46,248 nt of DNA from Candidatus Avidesulfovibrio excrementigallinarum. Its GTDB lineage: Bacteria > Desulfobacterota > Desulfovibrionia > Desulfovibrionales > Desulfovibrionaceae. The notes below the pieces were generated by a model. That model did not search any database. It was not told where the DNA came from and saw only the letters and a list, made by a program, of their open reading frames with translations. Position 1 is the stretch's first letter; each line of letters begins with the position of its first letter. Below, piece by piece: positions 26,533 through 35,091 of the stretch. The translations under genes were made by a program, and so were the position numbers. The stretch spans positions 1 through 46,248 of the forward strand of contig DVMI01000038.1 of NCBI GenBank assembly GCA_018715085.1. Direction: 5' to 3'.

Positions 26533-28908
26533 TCAGCGCCGCCTGAGCGGGCGGGATCTCCCGCGCGTGGCGCCGGAGCGCCGTCCAGGGCGTACCGTGC
26601 CGGTGTCCTGCCTTCCGGGTGAACGGCGGGGAGTACGGATGGCGCGCCGGGGGGCGCCTTCCGGGATGAAGTCGATGGTCAGGCGGCCGACGTTGACAGC
26701 CAGAAGGCGGACGGCCAGCGTATCGCCCAGCCGGAAGCGGCGGCCGGTATGGAGGCCTGTCAGTTCCTGCCGGGTTTCGTCGTATTCGTACCAGTCGTCA
26801 CTGAGGGCTTCGAGGGCGATCATGCCATCTACGGGAAAGGCGTCGGGTTCCACGAACAGGCCGAAGGGCGTGACGCCCACAATGAGCCCCTGAAAGGTTT
26901 CGCCCGTACGGGCCTCAAGCAGCAGACAGGCCAGACGGCGATCGATTTCGCGTTCGGCGTCCTGGGCGGCGCGCTCGCGTTCGTTGCAACGGTCGCAGGC
27001 GGCCAGCAGTTTTTGACCGGCGGGTACGGGTACGCTTTCGGGCGTCTTGAGGGCCAGTTTGAGGGATCTGTGTACCAGCAGGTCTGCATAGCGCCGGATG
27101 GGCGAGGTAAAGTGACAGTAGACTTCAGAGGCCAGGCCAAAGTGGCGCGCCTCCACAGGGTCAGCAGGGCCGGGCACATAGCGGGCTTGTTTCATGGCGC
27201 GCAGGATAAGGCGCGAGATGAGCGGTGCCTGACGGGTGCCGGAGGCTTTGTCGAGCAGGGCGTGCAGGCATGAGGCGTCGGGTTTTGCGGGAAGCTCGGA
27301 CGCCAGATCTGTCAGTCTGAGGGCCTGGAACAGCGTGTCGAGACGGTCGGGATCCGGGGCAGGGTGTGCGCGCAGCGGGAAAGGCAGGTTTCGCCGGGTC
27401 AGAAAACGCGCTACGGCTTCGTTGGCCGCCAGCATGAAAGCCTCAATAAGCCGGTGTGAAAAAAGGCGTTGCCGGCGGCCCATGCCGATGACGCGGCCTT
27501 TGTCGTCAAAATGGAAGACGGCTTCCGGCAGATCGAGATCCAGTGCGCCGCGCCGGCTGCGCAATGCGAGCATAGCCTTTGCCAGGCGTGCAGCCAGGCG
27601 GAGCATGCCGGGCAGCGGCGCGGGCAGCGCGGATTCTGCGTCGGAAGACGCGGGGGCATCCAGCAGCGCCTGGACAGTCTCGTAGGTCAAGCGGGCTCTG
27701 GAACGGATGATCCCGGGGAAAAACGCCGCATCGATCACCTGCCCGGCGGCGGTACAAAGCAGGCGTGCGGCCATGACCGGCCGATCCTCGCCAGGGCGCA
27801 GGCTGCACAGATCGTTGGAAAGCGCTTCGGGCAGCATGGGCGTTGAGGAGCTCGGGAAGTAGCAGGAGTTGCCGCGCTCGCGGGCTTCCCGATCCAGGGC
27901 CGTGCGAGGGCGGACGTAGTGGCTGACATCGGCGATGGCCACCCAGAGGAGGACGTCGCTGCCAGAAGGTTCGACGCAGACGGCGTCGTCAAAGTCGCGG
28001 GCATCGGGGCCGTCGATGGTTACGAAGGGCAGTTCACGCAGATCGTGGCGCTGGCCGCCGGACTGTGTGGGAAGTGGCCCCCCCGTGGCGGCCGGCAAGG
28101 TTTTGTCCAGCCGCGCAGCTTCGGCCTCGACCGCGGGCGAAAAATCAAGAGGAATGCCATGATTGAGGCGGACCAGACGCTCCTGGACGGCCGCGGCATT
28201 TTCAAACCCCAGCGCCGCGACGGCCTCGGCGCTCCACAGGCCTTCGGCGAGTTTTGTCCCGGGTTTGACCATGAGCAATTCGTTGTCGTCTGGCCAGGCG
28301 GGGAGCGCAGTGACGTCTACGTCAAAGAGAAGCGGAAAGCGTGGATCGACCGGACGTGCATAGACACCCTGGGGGGCTGGCATGCGGTATGGCGTTGCAC
28401 GGCGGCTGTGGGCGGAATGTGAGGCGCGCAGCACCTTGCGGCTTGTGACGCGGACGGCCAGTTCTGTTGTTTTGCGCTGAATGACGCGGAGAATGCGCCC
28501 TTCGGGATTGAGGCCTGCCGCGCGGGCGCGCCGCGCCGTGCCAGGGAGCAAAGCAGCTTCTACAAGGTCACCATGCCAGGCGTCGCCGATCCAGCCTTCG
28601 GGAATGAACAGATCCTGGAGCGGCCGGCCAGCTGCCGCCGGTTCCGGGGTCACAAAGCCGGATCCGCTGTGCTGGATGGAAAGAACGCCCGTGACGGTTT
28701 TGATTTGCTCGGCACAGGCCCACTTGCCGCCGCGCAGCCGGAGGATCCGGCCTTCGTCGGCCAGCGTTTCGAGGGTGTCTTGCAGGGCCTGCTTGTCTCT
28801 GCGGGACAGGGAAAGCCGGCGCAGCAGATCGTCCAGCCGCAGGGGGTGGGGTGTCTGCCGGATGAGACTGAGGACTTCGTCAGAAGTAATTGTCGTCTGA
28901 TATTTCAT
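26533..28908 (-). CDS. rnr: Ribonuclease R (RNB-family 3'-5' exoribonuclease)
   Basis: 791 residues. An N-terminal winged-helix region (about 10-65) is followed by cold-shock-like domains with the GVLSIQHSGSGFV segment. The RNB catalytic domain has the Asp cluster in TIDGPDARDFDDAV (297-310) and, later, the family segment YCHFTSPIRRYADLLVHR (597-614). An S1 domain begins at GETFQGLIVGVTPFGLFV (669-686). The last 45 residues are Arg-rich and low in complexity, as in many RNase R tails. It degrades structured RNA 3' to 5'. ATG 28908 overlaps the lpxK stop as ATGA, so it is translationally coupled to lpxK; no good ribosome-binding site is seen, in line with coupling. Confidence 0.92.
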   Translation of the reverse strand: MKYQTTITSDEVLSLIRQTPHPLRLDDLLRRLSLSRRDKQALQDTLETLADEGRILRLRGGKWACAEQIKTVTGVLSIQHSGSGFVTPEPAAAGRPLQDLFIPEGWIGDAWHGDLVEAALLPGTARRARAAGLNPEGRILRVIQRKTTELAVRVTSRKVLRASHSAHSRRATPYRMPAPQGVYARPVDPRFPLLFDVDVTALPAWPDDNELLMVKPGTKLAEGLWSAEAVAALGFENAAAVQERLVRLNHGIPLDFSPAVEAEAARLDKTLPAATGGPLPTQSGGQRHDLRELPFVTIDGPDARDFDDAVCVEPSGSDVLLWVAIADVSHYVRPRTALDREARERGNSCYFPSSSTPMLPEALSNDLCSLRPGEDRPVMAARLLCTAAGQVIDAAFFPGIIRSRARLTYETVQALLDAPASSDAESALPAPLPGMLRLAARLAKAMLALRSRRGALDLDLPEAVFHFDDKGRVIGMGRRQRLFSHRLIEAFMLAANEAVARFLTRRNLPFPLRAHPAPDPDRLDTLFQALRLTDLASELPAKPDASCLHALLDKASGTRQAPLISRLILRAMKQARYVPGPADPVEARHFGLASEVYCHFTSPIRRYADLLVHRSLKLALKTPESVPVPAGQKLLAACDRCNERERAAQDAEREIDRRLACLLLEARTGETFQGLIVGVTPFGLFVEPDAFPVDGMIALEALSDDWYEYDETRQELTGLHTGRRFRLGDTLAVRLLAVNVGRLTIDFIPEGAPRRAIRTPRRSPGRQDTGTVRPGRRSGATRGRSRPLRRR

Positions 28909-30053
28909 GCGCAAAGAGGGCGTGTTCTGAGGCCAGAGAATTGAGGCGTGTCGGCCGCAGGGTCGTACCCACGCGGTGCAGGAGGCTGTTCCTTGCGGGC
29001 CAGGGCTTCCCTGGCTTCGGTGAACCAGGTGTCCCACCAGCGCGCAAAGGGCATGCTGCTCCAGAGCGCCGGGCCGAACGCGGCGGTAACGGGCAGTTCC
29101 CAAAGGTTGGGCACAGGCATTCCGCGCAGTTTGACAGCGTCCTTGGAGGTGCAGAGGATCGGCATCTTCAGCGTGGCAAGCCGGCTGGCCTCTTCGGCCG
29201 TATAGGCGTGGTGGTCGGGGAAGATGCAGTGAATGGCAGGCGCGCAGCCCATGAACCGGGAAAAGGTGGTCTTAACCTGTTTTGGATTGCCGACCCCCGA
29301 AACCAGCGCGTAAGGCCCTGAAGGAAGGAGGGTTTCGCCGGAACTGCCGGCGTTGACCTGCCGCGGAATGCCCGGGCGCAGGAAGAAACTGAACAGAGGT
29401 TTGCCATAAGGGGCAAGCCGGCGGCGCAGATCGCAGAGCATCCCCGGCAGCTGGGAGGGGGACAGCTTGATGAGGAAGGCGTCGGCACGGTGCAGCGCCT
29501 CAGCGGGTTCCCGCCATGAGCCGGCCGGCAGCACGCGATTCCATTCTTCCCGCAGATCTTCCGGGCGCAGCAGAACAAGGTTGAGGTGCCGTTTGACGGC
29601 CAGGTGCTGAAACCCGTCGTCCAGCAAGAGCAGATCCGGCTGGAGAGTCTGTTCGGCCAGGCGGGCGGCTCTGGCGCGTACGGGGTCGACAAGAACGGCA
29701 GCGGCCGGATGGCGCAGGCGCAGCATAAGAGGCTCGTCGCCGGCTTCTGCAGCAGTGCTTGTGGGCAGGACGGGGAAAGGCAGAACAGGAGGGTGAGCGC
29801 CGTAGCCACGGGTAAGCACTACGGCTTCGAGCCCCTGTTTGGCAGTGCGGGAGAGAAGCCAGTCAACAACCGGCGTCTTTCCTGAACCGCCCCAGGCAAT
29901 GTTGCCCACGGCCGCGCAGGGATACGCCGGCGTGAAGCTGTGGAAGGCACCTTTTTCCCAAAGGGTGCGGCGCAGGACCATCAGTGCGCCATACCCTTTG
30001 CCAAAGGGGGTCAGAATCGGCCTGAGCAATGTCTGAAGCGCTTGAGGGGTCAT
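28905..30053 (-). CDS. lpxK: Tetraacyldisaccharide 4'-kinase LpxK
   Basis: 382 residues. LpxK phosphorylates the 4' position of the lipid A disaccharide precursor at the inner membrane. The modified P loop is VGNIAWGGSGKTP (49-61), preceded by a hydrophobic/amphipathic N terminus that usually touches the membrane. RGYGAHPP, DEPLML and LLLDDGFQHLAV (the DDGFQH catalytic signature) follow, then the SGVGNPKQV and FPDHHAYT segments. ATG 30053 gives the family's usual N terminus (GYGALMVLRR before PVVSVGN-like strand); the frame stays open to 30293 but that part is non-family. The presence of lpxK says the organism makes lipid A. Stop overlaps the rnr start. Confidence 0.92.
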   Translation of the reverse strand: MTPQALQTLLRPILTPFGKGYGALMVLRRTLWEKGAFHSFTPAYPCAAVGNIAWGGSGKTPVVDWLLSRTAKQGLEAVVLTRGYGAHPPVLPFPVLPTSTAAEAGDEPLMLRLRHPAAAVLVDPVRARAARLAEQTLQPDLLLLDDGFQHLAVKRHLNLVLLRPEDLREEWNRVLPAGSWREPAEALHRADAFLIKLSPSQLPGMLCDLRRRLAPYGKPLFSFFLRPGIPRQVNAGSSGETLLPSGPYALVSGVGNPKQVKTTFSRFMGCAPAIHCIFPDHHAYTAEEASRLATLKMPILCTSKDAVKLRGMPVPNLWELPVTAAFGPALWSSMPFARWWDTWFTEAREALARKEQPPAPRGYDPAADTPQFSGLRTRPLCA

Positions 30054-30161
30054 GTCTGCACCGGGCTGTCTTCTGTTACAGTGTGGCGACCGTGCTGGCT
30101 GCCGGCGCTGCTGCGCCGCAAAAGACCTCCAGTCCTGCACCGGGATATCCGTTTTTCCGGA

Positions 30162-30201
30162 CGTTGCGCCACAGAACCGGGAGGTTCTGTGGCGGACAAC
30201 G
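30162..30201 (-). other. Long intercistronic hairpin between zinc-ribbon gene and lpxK
   Basis: A perfect 12-bp stem (30167-30178 with 30083-side arm 30183-30194, CGCCACAGAACC/GGTTCTGTGGCG, loop GGGA) is extended by a further 5 bp (CGTTG/CAACG) beyond a 2-base bulge. No T run follows on either strand, so an RNA-processing or stabilising structure is as likely as termination. Confidence 0.6.
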
Positions 30202-30252
30202 CTTTTTCCAGAAAGGGAAGGGCTGCAGAGACCCAGGAATGTCCTGACGGGT

Positions 30253-30489
30253 TTATATGAAGTCAATGTCCGCTGCAGCGCGGCCGTTGTCAAACATGAT
30301 GCGCAAGTAATGCAAGGTACGCCGGTCGACCGGAATGATGGGGAACGGCTGGGCGCACCGTCCGCACCGGCAGCTCTCCGGCTGGACAGGTTCGGGAATG
30401 TAGTTCTGCTGTCCGCAGTGCGGACAGGTGTAGGTGAACATGACGACCATCCCCGAAGGTGCCACGGGTTGTACAGGGCGGCTGTTCAT
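30253..30489 (-). CDS. Mini zinc-ribbon protein, function unknown
   Basis: 78 residues with a four-cysteine zinc-ribbon pattern: CPHC at 22-25 and CGRC at 42-45, plus an extra Cys40. Residues after the ribbon (VDRRTLHYLRIMFDN) form a probable helix. ATG 30489 overlaps the TGA of the rsfS-gpmI gene (shared ATGA), which fixes the start and implies translational coupling. Such ribbons bind nucleic acid or protein partners; nothing here says which. Conservation next to gpmI in relatives would be the best clue to its role. Confidence 0.75.
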   Translation of the reverse strand: MNSRPVQPVAPSGMVVMFTYTCPHCGQQNYIPEPVQPESCRCGRCAQPFPIIPVDRRTLHYLRIMFDNGRAAADIDFI

Positions 30490-32501
30490 GCCTGCTCCGC
30501 CAGAAGAGACGAACCGCTCATGGCTTCGGGGGGTGTCAGGCCCCACCATGCCAGGATGGTGGGAGCAATGTCGCCAAGCTTGCCTCCCTCCCTGAGCCGG
30601 ACGGGTTTGCCGGCATCAAGGGCCAGCAGTGGCACCGGATTGCAGGTGTGCGCGGTGTGGGGCGAACCTGTGGCCGGATCGATCATCTCTTCGATATTGC
30701 CGTGATCTGCTGTCAGAATCAGGCGTCCGCCCGACGCGGAGACTGCCTCTTCGATGCGTTTCACACAGGCGTCCACGGTTTCGAGGGCGGCGATGGCCGC
30801 AGGGAGCACGCCCGTGTGTCCGACCATGTCGGGATTGGCCAGATTGCACACAACCAGGGTATAGATACCGCGGTTCCAGGCTTCGATGAGCCGATCGGTC
30901 ACCTCTTCCGCGCTCATTTGCGGCTTGAGATCATAGGTGGCCACGTCACGCGGGGAATTGACCAGGATGCGGTCTTCGCCTTTGAAGGCCTGTTCCCGGC
31001 CTCCGCTGAAAAAGTATGTGACGTGGGCGTATTTTTCTGTTTCGGCAATGCGCAGCTGGCGCAGGCCGCTTTCTGCCACTGTTTCGCCCAGTGTGTGTTC
31101 GATGTTGTCCTTGGCAAAGGCCACGGGAAGATCCAGCGCCGCGTCATACGAGGTCATGCAGGCAATGCCCGCAAGCTGCGGCACGGTTCCGCGATCGAAT
31201 CCGTCAAACGTTTCGACATGGAACGCGGCAGCCAGTTCGCGGGCGCGGTCAGCCCGGAAGTTGAAAAAGAACAGTCCGTCGCCGTCGCGCAGGGTGATTT
31301 CTTCCGGATTGCCGGTAAGGCGTGGCTTGAGGAATTCGTCCACTTCGCCGGCGGCGTAGGCCGTTTCCAGTGCCGCCACGGGATTGTCAACCGCTTCCCC
31401 GTGTCCGTGCACAAGCATGTTCCAGGCAACGAGCACGCGTTCCCAGCGCTTGTCGCGATCCATAGCGTAAAAACGTCCAATCATGCTGCCAAGGCGCGCG
31501 CCGGTTTTGCTGAGGCAGCCTTCCAGGCGCTGCACATAGCGTGCGCCGGAAGTGGGCGGCGTGTCGCGCCCGTCGAGGAAGGCATGGACTATGGCGGGCA
31601 CGCCGCAGTCGCTTGCGATGTGAAGCAGCGCTTCAAGATGCGCAATGTGGCTGTGTACGCCGCCGTCAGACAAAAGCCCCGCGAAATGGATCCGTCCGCC
31701 GGTGGCCCGCACGCGATCGAGCAGATCGCGCAGCACGGGATTTTGGGCCAGCTCGCCGCTTTCAACGGCCATGTCAATGCGGGTCATATCCTGATAGACG
31801 ATGCGTCCCGCGCCGATATTCAGATGCCCCACCTCAGAATTGCCCATATACCCTTCGGGCAGGCCTACGGCGCGGCCTGACGCGGCAAGCGAGACACGCC
31901 CTGGCAGGGCGAGGAGCCGATCAAGGGTTGGCGTGCTGGCCTGCGTCACAGCGTTGCCAGGCCCGGGTTCGGCCAAGCCGTAGCCGTCAAGGATGAGCAG
32001 CAGCGTTGGCGTCAGCGGCGCCGGGGCCGGTTTGGGCAGACTGTCAGGATCGATGCGGGTTGCATTGCGCCAGAGGCCTTCAATCTGGAACAGCTCGCGG
32101 GATTCCTTGATGAAAAGATGGACAACCACGTCGTTCATGTCCACCAGAACCCATTCGCCATTCTGATAGCCTTCCATGCGAAGCCACTCGAGGTTTTCGC
32201 TGGAGGAAAGCTCGTTCAGGGCGTCGGCCAGGCTGCGCGCGTGGCGGGAACTTTTGGCCGTGGCGATCACCACCACGTCCATACAGGAGCTCTGGCCTGC
32301 CACGTCAAGGCCGATCACGTCTTCGGCCTTGTGTTCTGCAAGACAGCGCATCACATGCTGCGCCTTGACAAGGGGCGGGATGGTAGAAAATTTGCGGGGT
32401 CGCGGCGCAACCGAAAACGGCAGCGCCGGAGAAACCGGATCAGTCGTGGTCGCCTGCGTGGGCTGTGCGGCCTTTGGGGTATTCGGCGTAATGTTTTCCA
32501 T
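30486..32501 (-). CDS. gpmI: Fusion of ribosome silencing factor RsfS with 2,3-bisphosphoglycerate-independent phosphoglycerate mutase
   Basis: 671 residues in one uninterrupted frame. Residues 1-40 are a low-complexity Thr/Pro leader. About 42-145 form an RsfS (Iojap/DUF143) domain: CLAEHKAEDVIGLDV, CMDVVVIATAKSSRHARSLA, EGYQNGEWVLVDMNDVVVHLF. After a Pro-rich linker (152-165) comes a full-length GpmI of about 506 residues: LLLILDGYGL with metal ligand Asp172, GYMGNSEVGHLNIGAG with nucleophile Ser222, LDGRDTPP, and LTADHGNIEEM near the end. RsfS binds L14 and blocks subunit joining in starvation; GpmI interconverts 2- and 3-phosphoglycerate. There is no in-frame ATG, GTG or TTG in the linker, so a separate GpmI start is not apparent. 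Coupled downstream to the zinc-ribbon gene by ATGA. Confidence 0.9.
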   Translation of the reverse strand: MENITPNTPKAAQPTQATTTDPVSPALPFSVAPRPRKFSTIPPLVKAQHVMRCLAEHKAEDVIGLDVAGQSSCMDVVVIATAKSSRHARSLADALNELSSSENLEWLRMEGYQNGEWVLVDMNDVVVHLFIKESRELFQIEGLWRNATRIDPDSLPKPAPAPLTPTLLLILDGYGLAEPGPGNAVTQASTPTLDRLLALPGRVSLAASGRAVGLPEGYMGNSEVGHLNIGAGRIVYQDMTRIDMAVESGELAQNPVLRDLLDRVRATGGRIHFAGLLSDGGVHSHIAHLEALLHIASDCGVPAIVHAFLDGRDTPPTSGARYVQRLEGCLSKTGARLGSMIGRFYAMDRDKRWERVLVAWNMLVHGHGEAVDNPVAALETAYAAGEVDEFLKPRLTGNPEEITLRDGDGLFFFNFRADRARELAAAFHVETFDGFDRGTVPQLAGIACMTSYDAALDLPVAFAKDNIEHTLGETVAESGLRQLRIAETEKYAHVTYFFSGGREQAFKGEDRILVNSPRDVATYDLKPQMSAEEVTDRLIEAWNRGIYTLVVCNLANPDMVGHTGVLPAAIAALETVDACVKRIEEAVSASGGRLILTADHGNIEEMIDPATGSPHTAHTCNPVPLLALDAGKPVRLREGGKLGDIAPTILAWWGLTPPEAMSGSSLLAEQA

Positions 32502-33097
32502 GCAGTTACGGTAACGGATTTCCCCCCGGAGTGCAACGATGATGCGCCGTATCCTTGGAAGAAACGGGAGCGCGGCGGGTCGTGCTGCCGGGTGCGGCAG
32601 GGCTGCTCTCCACCAAGGGCAGCGAGGGGTGCGTGCTGCCCTTGCGGGAGAACGGGGAAAGGACGACTGTCAGCAGACGTGCCAGGCACAGAGCCTGCCG
32701 GCGTGCTTCGGTTTCAGGGAGGCTGAAGACTTGACCGGACAGCAAAAATGCCGCACCTGAATCAAGTGATGGTCCCTTCATGGGATTATGGAGCCCATGC
32801 CGCAAACCCGGTCTTGCTTTAGGAAATGCGTTCCTGTCTGGAAGGCGGGCGCGTCAGCAATCCTGAGTGCCAGACTTGTCAAGGGCGCCCTGTCCGCACG
32901 CTAAGGCCGTCTGTCTGCCCTTTCCTGGCATTCAGCCGCGGTTCTGCTGTTTGTGTCCGCCTGTCTGTGGACGCGCCAAGCGTGCCGGTTCACCGGCTTT
33001 TCAGACAGGCCGGTACGGCCGGACACGGAGGCAGAGACTTCTGTTGTGCGGCATGCGCTTCTGTTCCCTTGCCAACTACAATTTTAAGGAAAGACTG
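32502..33097. other. Divergent gap between rsfS-gpmI and the cysteine protein gene
   Basis: Upstream regions of two divergent genes. No open frame looks real and I cannot point to a convincing promoter on either strand. A TACAAT hexamer (33077-33082) lies close to the plus-strand start but has no well-placed -35. Confidence 0.35.
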
Positions 33098-33601
33098 ATG
33101 AAACCGATTGCAGAAATGACCCCGGCCATGGCCGCAGACGGATTTGCCCGCAGCTACAGCTGCGCGCAGCTTGTGTTTTCCCACTTTGCCGAAGCGCTAG
33201 GGATCGATCCTGCCCTGGCCAGGCGCGTTGCTGCGCCGTTCAACGGGGGCATGGGGCGCTGCGAAACCTGCGGCTGCTACACGGGCGGTCTGATGGCGTT
33301 GGGTGCGCGGTTCGGCTCCTGTACCGACAACGACAAGCAGTCGCGCAAGGTGGTGGCCCGTAAACGGGCGGCGTTCGAGGCGGCCTTTAAGGAGGCCGCG
33401 GGCGCGTTGAACTGTCGGGATCTGCTGGGGTGCGACATCACGACCGATGCCGGAAGAAAAACCTTCAAAGATGAAAAATTGTCGCAAAAGGTGTGTGTCC
33501 CCCTGGTGAGCAGGACCTGTGCGATCCTTGTGCCACTGCTGGATGAAGACGAACCGTCCACGGCAGAGGCGCAGACAGGAGAAGCCGCGGCACGGCGCTG
33601 A
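33098..33601 (+). CDS. C_GCAxxG_C_C-type cysteine-rich redox protein
   Basis: 167 residues. It resembles the C_GCAxxG_C_C family (Pfam PF09719-like), found mostly in anaerobes and probably redox or metal-cluster proteins. Visible: SYSCAQLVFSHF (Cys22), GGMGRCETCGCYTGGLMALG (Cys55, 58, 60), then Cys75, 106, 112, 133 and 141. The CETCGCYTGG stretch has one or two more cysteines than the usual GETCGAVTGA. The protein has no signal peptide and is presumably cytoplasmic. ATG 33098 follows AAGGA. In-frame starts upstream (32867) lack a site and would add an unrelated tail. Monocistronic as far as can be seen. Confidence 0.75.
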   Translation: MKPIAEMTPAMAADGFARSYSCAQLVFSHFAEALGIDPALARRVAAPFNGGMGRCETCGCYTGGLMALGARFGSCTDNDKQSRKVVARKRAAFEAAFKEAAGALNCRDLLGCDITTDAGRKTFKDEKLSQKVCVPLVSRTCAILVPLLDEDEPSTAEAQTGEAAARR

Positions 33602-33930
33602 ACCTGGGGAAGCGGCGTGCGCCGGGGCAGAAGGGGTTTTGCGCTTCGCATGCGTCTGGCGGAGTCGCATCCCTTGCGTAAGAAGCTGCGCCTGTTGGGA
33701 CGTGCGCCGTCGAAAAAGCGCGTCAAAAAGGCGGCTGGGGTTCGCCCATGGCGTTTTGCCAGGGGCGTTTGTCACGAGGAGGCAAGCCGCCGTCCCCGGT
33801 CGCGACAAAAAAGCACGACAGAGGCTGCGCAGGAAAAATAGTCCTGCAGCAGAAGGCGCAGGCGATCGGTGAAGGTGCATGTCTTACCGCCTGCGCCGCC
33901 GGATCAAAGGAAAAAGGCAGTGCCGTGCTG
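33602..33930. other. Convergent gap
   Basis: No supported gene. A basic 74-codon frame from GTG 33617 is discussed among the rejected items. On the minus strand CTGCCTTTTTCC follows the aldo/keto reductase stop and may be part of a weak terminator. Confidence 0.35.
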
Positions 33931-35091
33931 CTATGAGGGCAGCAGCTGGCGAAGTTCTTCGTGGATGTCGCGCAACAGTTCAGGAATGGCAAGTCCCTGA
34001 GGGCACTGCCTGGCACACTGGCCGCAACCGACACAAGAAGGAAAGGCCATGCCGTTGACCAGTGCCTGGCCGTACTGGATTTTGGCCCAGTGTGTTTCGT
34101 TGAACAGTTTGTAATTATTGTAGAGCCGGAACAAATAGGGGATGGTGACCCCCTGGGGACAGGGCATGCAGTACGCGCAGCCCGTGCACTGAATGCGGTA
34201 CATGGACTGATAGATTTGCCTGGCTTTGTCGATGGCCGTCAGCTCCTGTTTTGAAAGGCTGCCCGGCGCATGCTCGGCACAGGCGGCGTTTGCGATCAGT
34301 TCGCTGTCACAGCCCATGCCGCTCAGGGCAACGGCAATGCCTGCATGGTCGAGTACCCAGCGCATGGCCCATTCGGCCGGGGAACGCCGGGGCAGCGAAG
34401 GATCATCCCAGACAGCCTGTACTGCGGCAGGCGGCGGACAGGCCAGCATGCCGCCCTTGAGCGTTTCCATGCTGATCACGGGAATGCCTTTGGCCGCGGC
34501 GTATTCGTAGCCGGCAAGACCGGCCTGCAGCTTGATGTCAAGATAATTGAACTGAATCTGACAGACATCCCAGTCATATCCGTCCAGTACGGTGCAAAAA
34601 ACGTCGGTTTCATCATGCAGCGAAAAGCCGATGGCACGGGCTCTTCCCTGGCGCTTTATGCGGGTCAGAAAATCCAGTCCGCCGTTACGGCAGAAATCTG
34701 CCCATCGAACTCTGTTAAGGTTGTGCACAAGATACACGTCCACATGATCTGTCCGGAGCTTGCGCAACTGCTCGGCAAAAATGCTCTCCCAGCGTTCAGG
34801 CTCTTTCATGGTGGCGGAAGGCAGTTTGGTGGCGATCACGCAATCCTTGCGGATGCCCAGATCCTCAAGGGCCATGCCAAGTACGGTTTCGCTGGTTTGC
34901 TGATGATAAGGGTAGGCCGTATCAAAATAGTTGATGCCAAGCTCAAAGGCTTTGGCCACAAGTTCGCGTGTTTTAACGGGATCAGCCGGAAGATCACGCC
35001 GCATGCCCCCCTGATTGTCCGGAAGGCGCATAAGGCCGAAACCCAGGGCTGAAACCTGGTAGCCGGTTTTGCCAAGCGTTGTGTAGCGCAT
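33931..35091 (-). CDS. Aldo/keto reductase with C-terminal 2[4Fe-4S] ferredoxin domain
   Basis: 386 residues. The N-terminal TIM-barrel aldo/keto reductase part has GLMRLP, the catalytic-tetrad segments FDTAYPYH and ATKLPS, DVYLVHNL, and IGFSLHDE. From about residue 298 a ferredoxin-like region carries two cluster motifs: CTGCAYCMPCPQG and CVGCGQCARQCPQG. This architecture is common in anaerobes, where the enzyme is thought to link an NAD(P)H- or ferredoxin-dependent reaction with electron transfer; the substrate is unknown. ATG 35091 has a strong GAGGAGA site. The gene lies downstream of dnaJ on the same strand but is separated by a strong terminator, so it has its own transcript. Confidence 0.9.
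   Translation of the reverse strand: MRYTTLGKTGYQVSALGFGLMRLPDNQGGMRRDLPADPVKTRELVAKAFELGINYFDTAYPYHQQTSETVLGMALEDLGIRKDCVIATKLPSATMKEPERWESIFAEQLRKLRTDHVDVYLVHNLNRVRWADFCRNGGLDFLTRIKRQGRARAIGFSLHDETDVFCTVLDGYDWDVCQIQFNYLDIKLQAGLAGYEYAAAKGIPVISMETLKGGMLACPPPAAVQAVWDDPSLPRRSPAEWAMRWVLDHAGIAVALSGMGCDSELIANAACAEHAPGSLSKQELTAIDKARQIYQSMYRIQCTGCAYCMPCPQGVTIPYLFRLYNNYKLFNETHWAKIQYGQALVNGMAFPSCVGCGQCARQCPQGLAIPELLRDIHEELRQLLPS

Noticed and set aside
30162-30201. Calling the zinc ribbon-lpxK spacer hairpin a terminator
   Set aside because: No T run follows the stem on either strand, so I list it only as a structure.
33617-33841. 74-codon very basic frame starting GTG just after the cysteine-protein gene
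   Set aside because: Arg/Lys-rich composition typical of GC-rich shadow frames, with no family resemblance.
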